From NCBI RefSeq assembly GCF_016651255.1, contig NZ_JAEKEG010000012.1, forward strand, positions 1 to 57,107: a stretch of DNA of 57,107 nt. Reading direction: 5' to 3'. The notes beneath the pieces were generated by a model that ran no database searches, had not been told where the DNA came from, and saw only the letters and a program-made list of their open reading frames with translations. A program made the translations under genes and the position numbers. This DNA comes from Pseudomonas sp. TH10 (GTDB lineage: Bacteria > Pseudomonadota > Gammaproteobacteria > Pseudomonadales > Pseudomonadaceae). Positions 9,604 to 18,914 of this stretch are shown here, in pieces; within the stretch, counting starts at the first letter, position 1, and every line of letters begins with the position of its first letter.

Positions 9604-10646
9604 GGTTTTTCTCCTGTTGTAGTAGTTGCGCTCGGATTGATTTCGCTGCGCCAAAATCCGAGGTGTTCTTGCAGCGGTCGATCGGAAAAACTGAACAGCA
9701 CACATTGCTCGTCCGCCTCAAAACAGCGCCATGCCCAACCCGGAACGACAAACACGTCGTCCTTGCAGGCTGTCCACGTTTCGTCACCGATCTGAACGCG
9801 CAGGCTGCCTTCAACGACGCAGCAAACAGCTCCGTCGGTTTCACGAAACCTCGTGCCCTTAAACCCAGCAGGGAACATCTGCATAAACGCACCCATCGAG
9901 CGAATCGGGGACAGCCCATTGGTTGGGTTGGTAAACATCAGTTTGAAACCGTTACATGCGTCCCACTCATCGACTAGCGACAACTGTTCAAGCGCCGCAC
10001 GTGTGCGCGAATAGGGGTAGTGAAAAAGCGGGCTGACGGGGCCGCCGTGGGTGTCGCCTACAGGTCTCAGGCCAGCGGCGAATCGCGCATTGGAGTCGCC
10101 TGTCGGACGTGTCAGGGCCTGACGTAGATTCGGGTCATCAGCAGAGAAACCGGCGTTGAGCATTTGCACAACAGGCACATCCAGGCCGTCCAGCCACATA
10201 ACAGGTTCCGTGCCCTGCGCCCCATGGTCGTGAAAAACGTTCGTGGGCGTGATGACAAAGTCACCCGGGCTCATCAGCACCTTTTCGCCATGCACGGTGG
10301 TGAAGCCGCCATCGCCACTTAAAATCAGTCTTAGCGCAGACGCGGTGTGGCGATGACTGGGGGCGACCTCCCCTGGCAGGATCATTTGGATTCCCGCGTA
10401 TAGGGATGATGTTATCTGCGACTTGCCCCGAAACTTAGGATTTTCCAGCACAAGCACGCGGCGCTCCGCATCTTCGGCGGAGATAACTTCACAGGCCATT
10501 TTCATATTTTGGCGAATGGTTTCGGCACGCCAGATCACCGGATCAGCCGTCTGCTTTGGCTCGCGTGGGGTGAGCCCGCGCAACACCTCCCAGAGAGGTG
10601 TCATGTTGTCGTGGGCAATGTGTTCTCTAAAGGCATCGTTACTCAC
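9600..10646 (-). CDS. gentisate 1,2-dioxygenase
   Basis: Fe(II) bicupin enzyme opening gentisate to maleylpyruvate. 348 residues, intact, the usual family length. The N-terminal cupin carries the metal ligands in PSHRHTASALRLILSGDG (HxH, residues ~120) with FVITPTNVFHDHG about 45 residues later; a second degenerate cupin (AVCCVVEGSLRVQIGDE, WRCFEADEQCVLFSF) lies near residues 275-325. Second gene of the minus-strand operon, 18 bp after the MFS transporter, overlapping the hydrolase by ATGA. Corresponds to XlnE/NagI/GdoA in other organisms. Confidence 0.94.
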   Translation of the reverse strand: MSNDAFREHIAHDNMTPLWEVLRGLTPREPKQTADPVIWRAETIRQNMKMACEVISAEDAERRVLVLENPKFRGKSQITSSLYAGIQMILPGEVAPSHRHTASALRLILSGDGGFTTVHGEKVLMSPGDFVITPTNVFHDHGAQGTEPVMWLDGLDVPVVQMLNAGFSADDPNLRQALTRPTGDSNARFAAGLRPVGDTHGGPVSPLFHYPYSRTRAALEQLSLVDEWDACNGFKLMFTNPTNGLSPIRSMGAFMQMFPAGFKGTRFRETDGAVCCVVEGSLRVQIGDETWTACKDDVFVVPGWAWRCFEADEQCVLFSFSDRPLQEHLGFWRSEINPSATTTTGEKP

Positions 10647-10664
10647 AAGTATCTCCTTACCTAT

Positions 10665-12051
10665 CTATCGAGCTTCGTTCAACGGTGCATCGCTGGGGAC
10701 TTGAAATGCGGTCCGTGCGATGTGGCGACGGACCAGGGCCAGCGCGACAAAAAGAATCAAAATCATGGCCGCAATAAAACCGAAGAACCGAGTACCCGTA
10801 CTGGCAAGGATCCAAGGCCCGATGAAGGCACTCAACACCGCGCCCAGCCTTCCAAAGGCTGCGGGCAAGCCAACTCCACTTGCACGCATTGAGGTAGGAA
10901 ACATCTGCGCTGCCAGAACAAACAGGATGGCTTGAGTACCCGGCACACAGAGTCCAAGCAGCAGCAAGCTCGCGATAATGATCGGAAGAGTGTTCGCTGC
11001 TGGTTGAAGCGGCGTCACCATCAGCACCGCACAACATGTCAACGCACCCGCGGCCATGCAGAGCATCGTTTTGCGCGAACCAAAGCGAGTGAACAGCCAG
11101 CCGCCGCCGACTCCCCCAATCAATCCGCCAAGACTAAATACAGCCATACTTGCGCTTGACAGACTGACGCTGTATCCCGCTTCGACAAACAGAGAAGGCG
11201 ACCAGGTAAACATGAGATAGCTAGACAGAATTACAGTAAAAAACGCGACCGCCAGAATCCAGGTATCTCGGGCGTATTCACTGGCGAGTAACGCTTGCAC
11301 GGAGGCTTTCTCTACCGCAGCTTTTTCTCCGCTGTCCGTCACCGTTGTCGTCGGCGACACCGCATGCCCCAATCGCCGAATGATGGCCAAACAGGCGACC
11401 GGTTTGACGTTACGTGCCACCAAAAATCTCAACGATTCCGGCACCCAAATGACCAACGCCAACGCGACGAATAACGGACCACAGCCGGCGATCACAAAAA
11501 AGTACGCCATCCAAGTGCGGGAAGAATTTGCGCGCCCAGCAAGCCGACGACAATGCCTCCAAAGGGCAGCGCGCTCATACCGATGGCCAGTGCCAGACTG
11601 CGCCGCCGTACAGGGGTGTACTCAGCCAGCATTGCCGTGACATTAGGCATGGCAGCTCCCATGCCCAGTGACGCGATAACTCGGCATACCCCCAGGAACA
11701 TCACGTCATCGGCGAACGCTCCCAATAAAGTCATTAGACCGAAAGTGATAGAGGACCCTACCAGCGTCCACTTTCTCCCGATGCGGTCTCCCAGGATGCC
11801 CCCGCCGCTGTACCCAGTGCCATTGCGATAAAACTAAACCCTAGAAGGGGTGCGAAGGCCGAGCGGCTAATACCCCATTCGGATGAAATCGTGGAAAGCG
11901 AAAGGCTCAGCACCTGTGCATCTACGCCATCGAACACCATGACCAGGGCGACCAGAAAAAGAATCCGCTTCTGATACGACGTCCACTTCCCGTGATCGAG
12001 AATCGGCGCTACGTCGATCTCTGGACGCGATGGCTGCGTGAGCTGGCTCAT
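10665..12051 (-). CDS. MFS aromatic-acid/H+ symporter (3-hydroxybenzoate or gentisate uptake), frameshifted
   Basis: Twelve-helix major facilitator of the aromatic acid:H+ symporter type. TM1 holds the family's aspartate motif (VMVFDGVDAQVL near residue 40); the loop 2-3 DRIGRK-like motif lies at the first break; MPNVTAMLAEYTPVRRRS near 135 is the conserved TM4-TM5 signature; WVPESLRFLVAR near 215. Two homopolymers are one base short: C5 at 11799-11803 and A6 at 11496-11501; the joined product is ~462 residues. First gene of the gentisate operon; a GAGG ribosome site precedes ATG 12051. Equivalent to MhbT/GenK-type carriers; the exact substrate is inferred from context. Confidence 0.85.
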
Positions 12052-12097
12052 GTGGAATCCTCACACCTCAAGGTGTTTTTGTATGATTTGTTGTAAT

Positions 12098-12158
12098 GCG
12101 ATAATTATGTTTATTTTGATCAAGGTCAACAGATTTATCCTATAGCGCTATTTTTGTT
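12098..12158. promoter_or_regulatory. IclR operator candidates between MFS gene and iclR
   Basis: The 181-bp divergent region holds a half site GCGATA (12098-12103), a perfect 10-bp palindrome ATAGCGCTAT (12142-12151), and a box GCGCTATTTTTGTT (12145-12158). That box matches 13 of 14 bases of the box at 15239-15252 ahead of the LeuCD-like operon. The shared element suggests one regulator, the adjacent IclR protein, controls both. Confidence 0.45.
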
Positions 12159-12232
12159 TTTAGAGCGCTGACAGCCACGGTTGCCTGTAAAGTGCCTGAC
12201 TATGGCAAGCGGACCGTTCTAAGGGGTTTGAG

Positions 12233-13060
12233 TTGAAAACGCAGCACGTCACCCACACGTCAGAAATGAAAGCCTTAGCTGCCCAAGACGCCAAAGGAAG
12301 CTCCCAGGACCGCTTGATGCGCTTGCTTGAGCTGTTCAGCGGGGATACCAAAAACGACTGGTCTGTGGATGAAGCGGCCGTGGAATTGGGGCTATCGGCT
12401 AGCCATACTTACCGCTACTTCCGAACGCTGTCGGTTGCCGGGTACATCAGCGCATTCACGCCTGGGCGTTATGTTCTGGGCCCTGCAATCATCGCGCTGG
12501 ATAGAAAAATGAGGGTGGGTGATCCGATGATCCAATCCGCAAGGTTGGTCATGGGAGAGATGCTTGATGCAGCCCCGTCCGGGAGCATTGCCATTCTATG
12601 CAGGTACTTCCGGGGGCAAGTCATGTGCGTACACGAGGAGTTCACCACGCGTTTCAAGCAGGACATTAGCTACGAACGCGGGCTTCCAAGACCTCTGTAC
12701 CAAGGTGCAGCCTCAAAGGTCATCCTGGCGCATCTTCCGCTGCGGCAAGTCAAACCATACTATGAAGCGTGGATGGCCGAGTTTGATCGGTTTGGCCTTG
12801 GCATTGACTGGGCGCAAGTCAAACAAACCCTGCGCACGCTGAGAAACGAGCCGGCAGTTATAACTTCAGGCGAGTTAGGCAATAGCGCCGCCGGTATTTC
12901 TGCCGCTATTTTCGACGACAAAAGGGTTATTGGGAGCATTAGTTTAGTGATACCTGTTGTCGAGGCCTCACATGAAACCAAGACGCGACTAGCGCCACTT
13001 GTGGCCCAAGCCGGCGCCGTGATGACTCAAAAAATGACAGCACTGGCCTCCTCTGTCTGA
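12233..13060 (+). CDS. IclR-family regulator of the gentisate genes (inferred)
   Basis: 275 residues: N-terminal winged helix (residues ~25-85; SQDRLMRLLELF, WSVDEAAVELGLSASHTYRYF) and IclR effector domain (residues ~100-270; RPLYQGAASKVILAHLP, GISAAIFDDKRVIGSISLV). Starts at TTG 12233, six bases after AAGGGG (12221-12226); the next in-frame ATG would cut eleven residues. Divergent from the gentisate operon and convergent with the LeuD-like gene. Related in sequence style to the second IclR protein at 21148-21969. IclR proteins often act as activators or repressors that bind the aromatic substrate. Confidence 0.88.
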   Translation: MKTQHVTHTSEMKALAAQDAKGSSQDRLMRLLELFSGDTKNDWSVDEAAVELGLSASHTYRYFRTLSVAGYISAFTPGRYVLGPAIIALDRKMRVGDPMIQSARLVMGEMLDAAPSGSIAILCRYFRGQVMCVHEEFTTRFKQDISYERGLPRPLYQGAASKVILAHLPLRQVKPYYEAWMAEFDRFGLGIDWAQVKQTLRTLRNEPAVITSGELGNSAAGISAAIFDDKRVIGSISLVIPVVEASHETKTRLAPLVAQAGAVMTQKMTALASSV

Positions 13061-13077
13061 TGAATCGCGCCGCAGGG

Positions 13078-13722
13078 TTACCCGTCTTGAAATAACCAGG
13101 GCTCGGTGGTGCGTCGCATGCTCTCGTACAGGCGCACAGCATCAGCATGCGTCAGCGACAGGCTGATTTCATCAAGGCCGAGAATGAGGCAATTTTTGCG
13201 GAATGCATCGATTTCAAAATGATGAACGACTCCACTAGGCTGGACAATCGTTTGGGCAGCGAGATCGACCACCAGTCGCAGAGGTACATCGCTGGTCGCA
13301 AGTGTAAAAAGGTGATCAACTTCATCTTTGGTCAATACAATGGGAAGCACACCGTTCTTGAGGCAATTTCCATAAAAAATATCAGCAAAACTGGTGCTGA
13401 TCAGAGCTTTGATTCCGAAGTCGCGCAATGCCCATGGAGCGTGCTCGCGGCTGGAACCGCATCCGAAGTTATCTCGACACAAGAGGATCTCGGCTGACCG
13501 AAACCTCGGCTGATTGAGCACGAATTGCAGGTTGATGGGGCGAATTGAGCAATCGTCGCCTGGCTGCCCTTCGTCTAGATAACGCCAGTTATCAAAAAGA
13601 TAATCCCCATAGCCAAACTTGCTGATCGACTTCATAAATTGCTTTGGCAAAATGGCATCGGTATCAACATTAATACGATCAAGCGGCGCGACCACCGCGC
13701 AAAACTGTTTGAATGCTTTCAC
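13078..13722 (-). CDS. LeuD-like small subunit, candidate maleate hydratase small subunit
   Basis: 214 residues of the aconitase swivel-domain family: NVDTDAILPKQFM near residue 20, CRDNFGCGSSREHAPWAL near 80, the segment that closes over the substrate. Starts 5 bp after the stop of the LeuC-like subunit. The family includes isopropylmalate isomerase (LeuD), homoaconitase, citraconase and maleate hydratase (HbzJ of P. alcaligenes). A catabolic copy under an IclR regulator beside gentisate genes fits maleate hydratase, which turns maleate into D-malate; housekeeping leucine synthesis is less likely. Specificity itself is inference. Confidence 0.8.
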   Translation of the reverse strand: MKAFKQFCAVVAPLDRINVDTDAILPKQFMKSISKFGYGDYLFDNWRYLDEGQPGDDCSIRPINLQFVLNQPRFRSAEILLCRDNFGCGSSREHAPWALRDFGIKALISTSFADIFYGNCLKNGVLPIVLTKDEVDHLFTLATSDVPLRLVVDLAAQTIVQPSGVVHHFEIDAFRKNCLILGLDEISLSLTHADAVRLYESMRRTTEPWLFQDG

Positions 13723-13727
13723 TACGT

Positions 13728-15140
13728 TTATCTCCGTTTCCCAGACGCGGTCAGATCCACAAAGTGCCCCGCTAAAGCAGCCGCCGCTGCCATCACCGGA
13801 CTAACGAGGTGCGTTCTGCCGCCCTGCCCCTGACGACCTTCGAAATTTCGATTTGAAGTCGATGCACAACGCTCCCCCGGTAGCAGCCGATCGTCATTCA
13901 TGCCTAGACACATGGAACAACCGGGCTCACGCCACTCGAAGCCGGCGTCAATAAAAATCCTGTCCAGCCCCTCTGCTTCTGCCATGGATTTAACCAAGCC
14001 CGAGCCAGGCACCACCAACGCTTGTTTGATCCGAGACGAGACTTTGCGACCCTCCACCACCTGGGCGGCCGCGCGCAGGTCCTCCAAGCGCGCATTGGTG
14101 CACGACCCTATGAACACTTTATCCAGCTCAATTGAAACAATCGCGGTACCAGCCTCCAGCCCCATGTAGTCGAGGGCACGAACCAGTGCCTGGCGCTTGG
14201 CTGGGTCTTCTTCGCTCGAGGGATCTGGCACCTCGTCTAATACACCACACACCATTTGCGGAGACGTCCCCCAGGAAACTTGAGGCGTAATCGTCGCTGC
14301 ATCAAGGTAAACAACCTCTTCGAAGACCGCTCCGGGGTCACTATGAAGTGTTCGCCAAAACGCACTGGAGGCTTCCCATGCTCCACCTCTCGGCGCGTGA
14401 GGGCGACCGTGCAGATAGGTTAACGTGACCTCGTCTACGCCAATCAGCCCGACGCGAGCTCCGGCTTCGATGGCCATATTGCAAAGGGTCATGCGCGCTT
14501 CCATGGACAAGCCACGAACCGTACTGCCTGTAAACTCGATGGCATGGCCGGTGGCTCCTGCTGTACCTATCTTGCTAATCAAGCTGAGTGCCAGGTCTTT
14601 GGCAGTCACAAAAGGTGGCAATACGCCGTCGATCTGGACGCTCATGGACGCCATGGGTGACACACGAAGGCATTGAGTCGCGAGTACATGCTCGATTTCA
14701 GAGGTGCCTATACCAAATGCCAAGGCAGCAAAAGCACCATGGGTACTGGTATGTGAGTCGCCACATACGATAGTCATACCGGGCAGGCTGGCGCCTAATT
14801 CAGGCGCGATGACGTGCAGAATCCCCTGCCCTTTTTCACCCATCCTGAAGTGGCGCAAATCCAATTCATCACAGTTGCGTTCCAGTGTCTGAACCTGAAT
14901 TTTTGCTACAGGATCTTGGATGCCCACGTCCAAGTCCTTGGTTGGCACGTTGTGGTCGGAGGTAGCAATTATCGTGGCGCTCCGCCATGGACTGAGGCCA
15001 GCAACCGATAAACCCTCAAAGGCTTGAGGGCTTGTTACCTCATTAATCAAGTGGAGGTCTATGTAGAGCACCGCAGAGCCGTCCGGATCATGGCGGACGA
15101 CGTGGGTTTCCCAGAGTTTCTGCAGAAGGGTTTTGGCCAC
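13728..15140 (-). CDS. LeuC-like large subunit, candidate maleate hydratase large subunit
   Basis: About 470 residues, intact, aconitase-family Fe-S dehydratase. Seen: [21 protein letters not shown] near residue 130, the [4Fe-4S] cysteines in [13 protein letters not shown] near 350 and [11 protein letters not shown] near 410, and [21 protein letters not shown] near 430. GTG 15140 is preferred over the upstream ATG at 15173: an AGGAG-type site (complement of 15149-15154) sits eight bases before it, and the protein then starts like LeuC ([14 protein letters not shown]). With the small subunit it would isomerise isopropylmalate or hydrate maleate; gentisate-cluster context favours the latter (HbzI-like). 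Confidence 0.82.
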   Translation of the reverse strand: MAKTLLQKLWETHVVRHDPDGSAVLYIDLHLINEVTSPQAFEGLSVAGLSPWRSATIIATSDHNVPTKDLDVGIQDPVAKIQVQTLERNCDELDLRHFRMGEKGQGILHVIAPELGASLPGMTIVCGDSHTSTHGAFAALAFGIGTSEIEHVLATQCLRVSPMASMSVQIDGVLPPFVTAKDLALSLISKIGTAGATGHAIEFTGSTVRGLSMEARMTLCNMAIEAGARVGLIGVDEVTLTYLHGRPHAPRGGAWEASSAFWRTLHSDPGAVFEEVVYLDAATITPQVSWGTSPQMVCGVLDEVPDPSSEEDPAKRQALVRALDYMGLEAGTAIVSIELDKVFIGSCTNARLEDLRAAAQVVEGRKVSSRIKQALVVPGSGLVKSMAEAEGLDRIFIDAGFEWREPGCSMCLGMNDDRLLPGERCASTSNRNFEGRQGQGGRTHLVSPVMAAAAALAGHFVDLTASGKRR

Positions 15141-15229
15141 GCCTGGTATCTCCTGTAAGGCTGAACATTTCAATTGTCGTCAACCTGAGCATTCGGAGAC
15201 GGCCTATCCGGCACATTAACACCTACTTT

Positions 15230-15252
15230 TATCGCATCGCGATATTTTTGTT
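15230..15252. promoter_or_regulatory. inverted-repeat operator ahead of the LeuCD-like operon
   Basis: TATCGC-ATC-GCGATA (15230-15244) is a perfect 6-3-6 inverted repeat about 90 bp before the GTG start. Its right half runs into GCGATATTTTTGTT (15239-15252), nearly the same as 12145-12158 in the MFS/iclR intergenic region. Probably an IclR site. Confidence 0.5.
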
Positions 15253-15353
15253 GTTTTGAAGGTTCCCCAAGAGGCAAACTCTTGACGGTTACAGTGTTAG
15301 CAAATTCCTTTTCATGAAGAAAAAAAACGTCTGCCCGTCATGGAAAAACTGTT

Positions 15354-15380
15354 AAAAAATGCCCCGAAAAATTCAGGGCA
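15354..15380 (-). terminator. rho-independent terminator of the minus-strand ALDH operon
   Basis: On the minus strand TGCCCTGAA pairs with TTCGGGGCA around a three-base loop (one T-G pair) and is followed by six Ts. It lies 30 bp after the stop of the aldehyde dehydrogenase at 15410. Confidence 0.75.
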
Positions 15381-15408
15381 CTGATCCGAAAGGCATGCTG
15401 CAGCTGCA

Positions 15409-15831
15409 GTTAAAACGGATAATCGCGACGCTTGTGCTGCACCGAAATCCAGTGATCGCTGGTCAACTCAGCGATGATCCAATCGCTATTGAATCGCCCA
15501 ATACCGCTGTTTTTCTCGCCGCCGAACATGTTGTTCGGATCATCGTTCACCGAGATGTCGTTGATGTGCGTCATGCCGGCCTCGATTTGCTGCGCAAAGC
15601 GTAAGCCTCGGCCTTCGTCTTTGGTGAATACCGCCGAAGAAAGCCCAAACTCTGTCTGGTTCGCCAGCTCCAGCGCGTGAGCTTCATCGCGAGCCGTGAT
15701 GATCGGTGCCACCGGGCAAAACTGCTCGGCCTGGGCCAGGTCGCTCATGTTGTCCACATTTACGAAGACGTGCGGTGGCAGGACCTGCCCCATCGCCGCG
15801 CCACCCAACAGCATCTCGATACCCTCGGCCT
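15409..15831 (+). repeat. direct repeat copy 2, within the intact ALDH gene
   Basis: Same orientation and nearly the same sequence as 5627-6047. This copy is the 3' end of a complete gene and so is the likely source. Recombination between the two would delete or duplicate a ~9.8-kb unit carrying the porin, gentisate operon, iclR and LeuCD-like genes. Confidence 0.85.
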
Positions 15832-16885
15832 TAGCCGCTTCTATCCGGGCAACTGCGCCCTCCAACTGGCGACGGTTGATCAGCGGGCCAATGACTGTAT
15901 CTGCAAGGTCAGGATCGCCGACTTTCAACTGGCGAACGCGCTCGACAAACGCTTCGACGAAATCCTTTTGCAACGAGGCGTCGACGATAATCCGGTTACT
16001 GCTCATGCAGATTTGACCTTGGTGCAGGAAGCGCCCCACAACGGCGGCGTGCACCGCCAGATCGAGGTCCGCGTCATCAAGCACCACGCAGGGAGCATTC
16101 CCACCCAACTCCAACCCGACTCGCTTGAGTGTCGGACCTGTTACTGCCAAAGCGCCAATGTGCCGCCCGACCCGAGTCGATCCCGTGAAAGAGATGAATT
16201 TTGGAATCGGGTGCAGGGTAAAGGCATCACCCAAATCAGCCACATCGCCGACGACTACGTTCAAAACTCCCGGCGGAAAACCGGCCTCCTCGTAAATTTT
16301 CGCCAACAGCAAGCCGCCGGTCACCGGCGTATCGTCGGCAGGCTTCACGACGACGGCGTTACCGAGTGCCAGTGCGGGTGCGATAGACCGGTTGGATAGA
16401 TGCATCGGCCAGTTCCACGGACTGATAACCCCGACCACACCCAGTGGTTTACGGTAAACGCGGCTTTCTTTATTGGGGGTGTCGATTGGCAGAATGCGAC
16501 CGACGACTCTCGAAGGCATGGCCGCCGCCGTGATCATGGTTGAACGCACAGCCGACCATTCAATCTCGGCTTTAGTACGCGTGCTGCCTGACTCTCGAAT
16601 CAACCAGTCGACAATTTCTTCGTGCCTGGCTTCCAGCACGTTAACGGCTCGCATGAACAACGCAGCACGCTCATTAGGTAACGTCTGCGCCCACGCTTTC
16701 TGCGCGGTTGCTGCCGCCTGGTAGGCGTCGTCGAGGTCGCTGGCATCACCCAGAGAAAGCTCGGTCAGCAGCGCGTTGTCGTAAGGGTTGCGATTCTCCA
16801 GGACCTTGCGCGTACTTCCGGAGCGCCAGGCGCCCGCGATGTATTGGCCTGTAAAGTTTTGCCACGGTGATGGGCGGTCAGACAT
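15410..16885 (-). CDS. aromatic aldehyde dehydrogenase (benzaldehyde/3-hydroxybenzaldehyde type)
   Basis: 491 residues, intact. ALDH signatures: GVISPWNWPMHLSNRS near 145, VVKPADDTPVTGGLL near 175, FTGSTRVGRHIG near 230, catalytic Glu in [12 protein letters not shown] near 255 and Cys in [11 protein letters not shown] near 288. GGAG lies nine bases before ATG 16885. It is followed by a strong terminator and preceded by the FUSC transporter gene 18 bp upstream, so both probably form one operon. Next to a 3-hydroxybenzoate pathway it could make 3-hydroxybenzoate from 3-hydroxybenzaldehyde, but vanillin or other benzaldehydes are equally possible. Its 3' end was copied to 5627-6047. Confidence 0.9.
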   Translation of the reverse strand: MSDRPSPWQNFTGQYIAGAWRSGSTRKVLENRNPYDNALLTELSLGDASDLDDAYQAAATAQKAWAQTLPNERAALFMRAVNVLEARHEEIVDWLIRESGSTRTKAEIEWSAVRSTMITAAAMPSRVVGRILPIDTPNKESRVYRKPLGVVGVISPWNWPMHLSNRSIAPALALGNAVVVKPADDTPVTGGLLLAKIYEEAGFPPGVLNVVVGDVADLGDAFTLHPIPKFISFTGSTRVGRHIGALAVTGPTLKRVGLELGGNAPCVVLDDADLDLAVHAAVVGRFLHQGQICMSSNRIIVDASLQKDFVEAFVERVRQLKVGDPDLADTVIGPLINRRQLEGAVARIEAAKAEGIEMLLGGAAMGQVLPPHVFVNVDNMSDLAQAEQFCPVAPIITARDEAHALELANQTEFGLSSAVFTKDEGRGLRFAQQIEAGMTHINDISVNDDPNNMFGGEKNSGIGRFNSDWIIAELTSDHWISVQHKRRDYPF

Positions 16886-16903
16886 GGGTGTTCTCCGGTT
16901 GAT

Positions 16904-18712
16904 TCAAAATAGGTCAGCGCCAGTTTTCGTTTTGGTTGCCGACCTGGAAGTCGCGAGGCTCGCCAAGTGCTGGCGCAGTACGCGGGGGGGCTGTTGGTCG
17001 GTACGGTGGTTAGCAAGAAGCTGGGCAGTCGCTGCGCATTCGAACGCAGCAATGAGCCGTGGAGATGCCTTTTTTCAAGGCTGATCAGCCTTGTCAGAAG
17101 ATCAATGACTTGATCATGAATGTGCGCCCGAGCAGGTGTAGGTGCATCCGGGATCTTCAGTGTGAGACGCGCAATGCGCTTGCACAGGCGCTTGCACAGG
17201 TAGCCTGGCGAGGAAGGAACCAGCCATCGGTAGGTCAGCACGGCAGTGAATACTCCGCCCAGAATTGCCAACATCTGCAACAGAAGATGTTCAAGGGAGG
17301 TGTCCACCTGTAATCCCGGTTGAGCGATTAACAAAAAGGTCATGTTCAGGTCGATCGCCAGTTTTGCTGTACCGGGCCGAGCCATGAGCAACGCTCCGAG
17401 CATCAAAAACGGTGCGATAACCAAGGCCAGCTCCCACACCGTCCCCACTTCGGGCAACAGCCAGAAGCGGCAGATCACACCAAGAACGGCGCCAGCGGTC
17501 GAGCCAACAAGCACGTCTTTTAACGCCGCACTGGCGTGGCTATGGCTGGAGAACAGCGAGGCGAACAACACGGCCGTCATGACCATCATTGGACCGTCTG
17601 ACCAACCCAGGCCCCACCACATTGCGGTGGCGATGGACATCGCAATCAAGGGTCTGGAGCCCGCGAGGCATGTTGCGTGCCAGTCGCGCTGTTGAGTTGA
17701 TTGCAACGCTTCCCTGCCAGGCGTCTTCACAAGCATTCAACGCTGCAAAGACGCGTTGTAACTTTTCAACGAACAGCGTTCCTGCGGCGAGGTTTTCAGT
17801 GTTTTTGTGGACCTCATTGATCACCGCGAGCACCATTGCAGCTGCCGATTCTGGATGAGTTGCTACCAACAAGTCAGAGGGAAATCGGAGTTTTTCGCCA
17901 ACATCGAAACGGCTACTTACGAGCAAATCGACAAGCGCGCCCAGCGCGTCGCGAGTGCGACAGACCCGTAAACGCATTGTTCGAGAACCTGCAGCAATTT
18001 CATCCAGGCACAGATCAAGCGCTGCTAATTCCTGCAACAGCGCACTAAAACTTTTGGCATCGTGTGCAGTGCCTGCCTGCAACCTTTTGAGGCTGTAGCG
18101 AACACTGGCCACAATCAGCGCATCGAGTCGGTTGTACACGGATTCCAGGGACGCGGACTTGCCTGTAAACGTCCATGAAAAACAAGCTGAAGCCAACACG
18201 CCGATGACGGTGCAATAGATTCTGCCAAGGGCCAGGTCCACATCGAGCACGGGGTCCTGAATACCAAACAGCGCGACGATCGCTGCGGTGTATCCTGCCA
18301 GCACAAAACCGTAATTTCGAAAATGTCGAAACAGGTTTCCATACCCGGCGCACGCTGCGATCCAGGCTGCCAGTGCGAGCATTAGCCAGTGCTGCTGATC
18401 AAAGAACACCGTCAGCAAAAGTCCGCCTGCCATGGCTCCCACCACCGTACCGATCAGGCGCGCGCCGATGCGTTCGATCAAGAGGCCTCGCGTAGGTTGC
18501 GCCACCAGCCAGACTGTCATCGCAGCCCACCAAGGATGGTGCAGGTCTAGCATTTGAGCGATGACCAGCGCCAAGAGGGCTGCAGTGGTGGTGTGCAGAC
18601 TGAAAATAAGTGCTGACCGAGAAGGCCACTGAAGCCCGGGCTGCATGCCAAAACGGCCAATCAAGCGACCGAATGATTGAGTGATCCACTTATTCATTTG
18701 ATGAACTGACAT
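16904..18712 (-). CDS. FUSC/YccS-type inner-membrane transporter, frameshifted (aromatic acid efflux?)
   Basis: About 600 residues in two repeated halves, each with a cluster of membrane helices (TTTAALLALVIAQML, LIGTVVGAMAGGLLLTV, LMLALAAWIAACAGYG; later SIATAMWWGLGWSDGPMM, VLVGSTAGAVLGVICRF, IAPFLMLGALLMA) and a cytosolic helical stretch between. This is the FUSC layout of AaeB/YccS proteins that export aromatic carboxylates. Indels at C3 17712-17714 and G7 16984-16990. After the second, the frame that ends at 16906 is the natural one; the alternative frame runs on through the ALDH gene. Start ATG 18712 (or 18697). Divergent from the MFS gene at 18915. Confidence 0.78.
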
Positions 18713-18914
18713 CCGCAGCCTGATGAAAGAAACGCAGCCGCACGCGGCTCTCATAGCCCTGGTGCATGCCGCCGAGGACCCAAAAATACCATATTTCCTG
18801 CTATTTGGGATTTTGGTTAATTTTATCTTTACAGGATTTTTGCTTCGTAATAGATTTAGCCTCAGTCAAGGGCACCTGCCTGCCCAGACAATAAAAACAA
18901 TAAGAGGCCAGTTC

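Noticed and set aside
13078..15140. Housekeeping leucine biosynthesis leuCD
   Set aside because: No leuB or asd nearby, controlled with gentisate genes and sharing their promoter box; a catabolic hydratase is the better reading, though not proven.
16765..16903. Extension of the FUSC frame through the start of the ALDH gene
   Set aside because: Arises only from the short G7 run at 16984-16990; the neighbouring frame ends naturally at 16904-16906 before the ALDH start.
18723..18914. N-terminal 64-residue extension of the second MFS protein
   Set aside because: AT-rich, no ribosome site; AAGAGG and ATG at 18915 give the usual MFS start.
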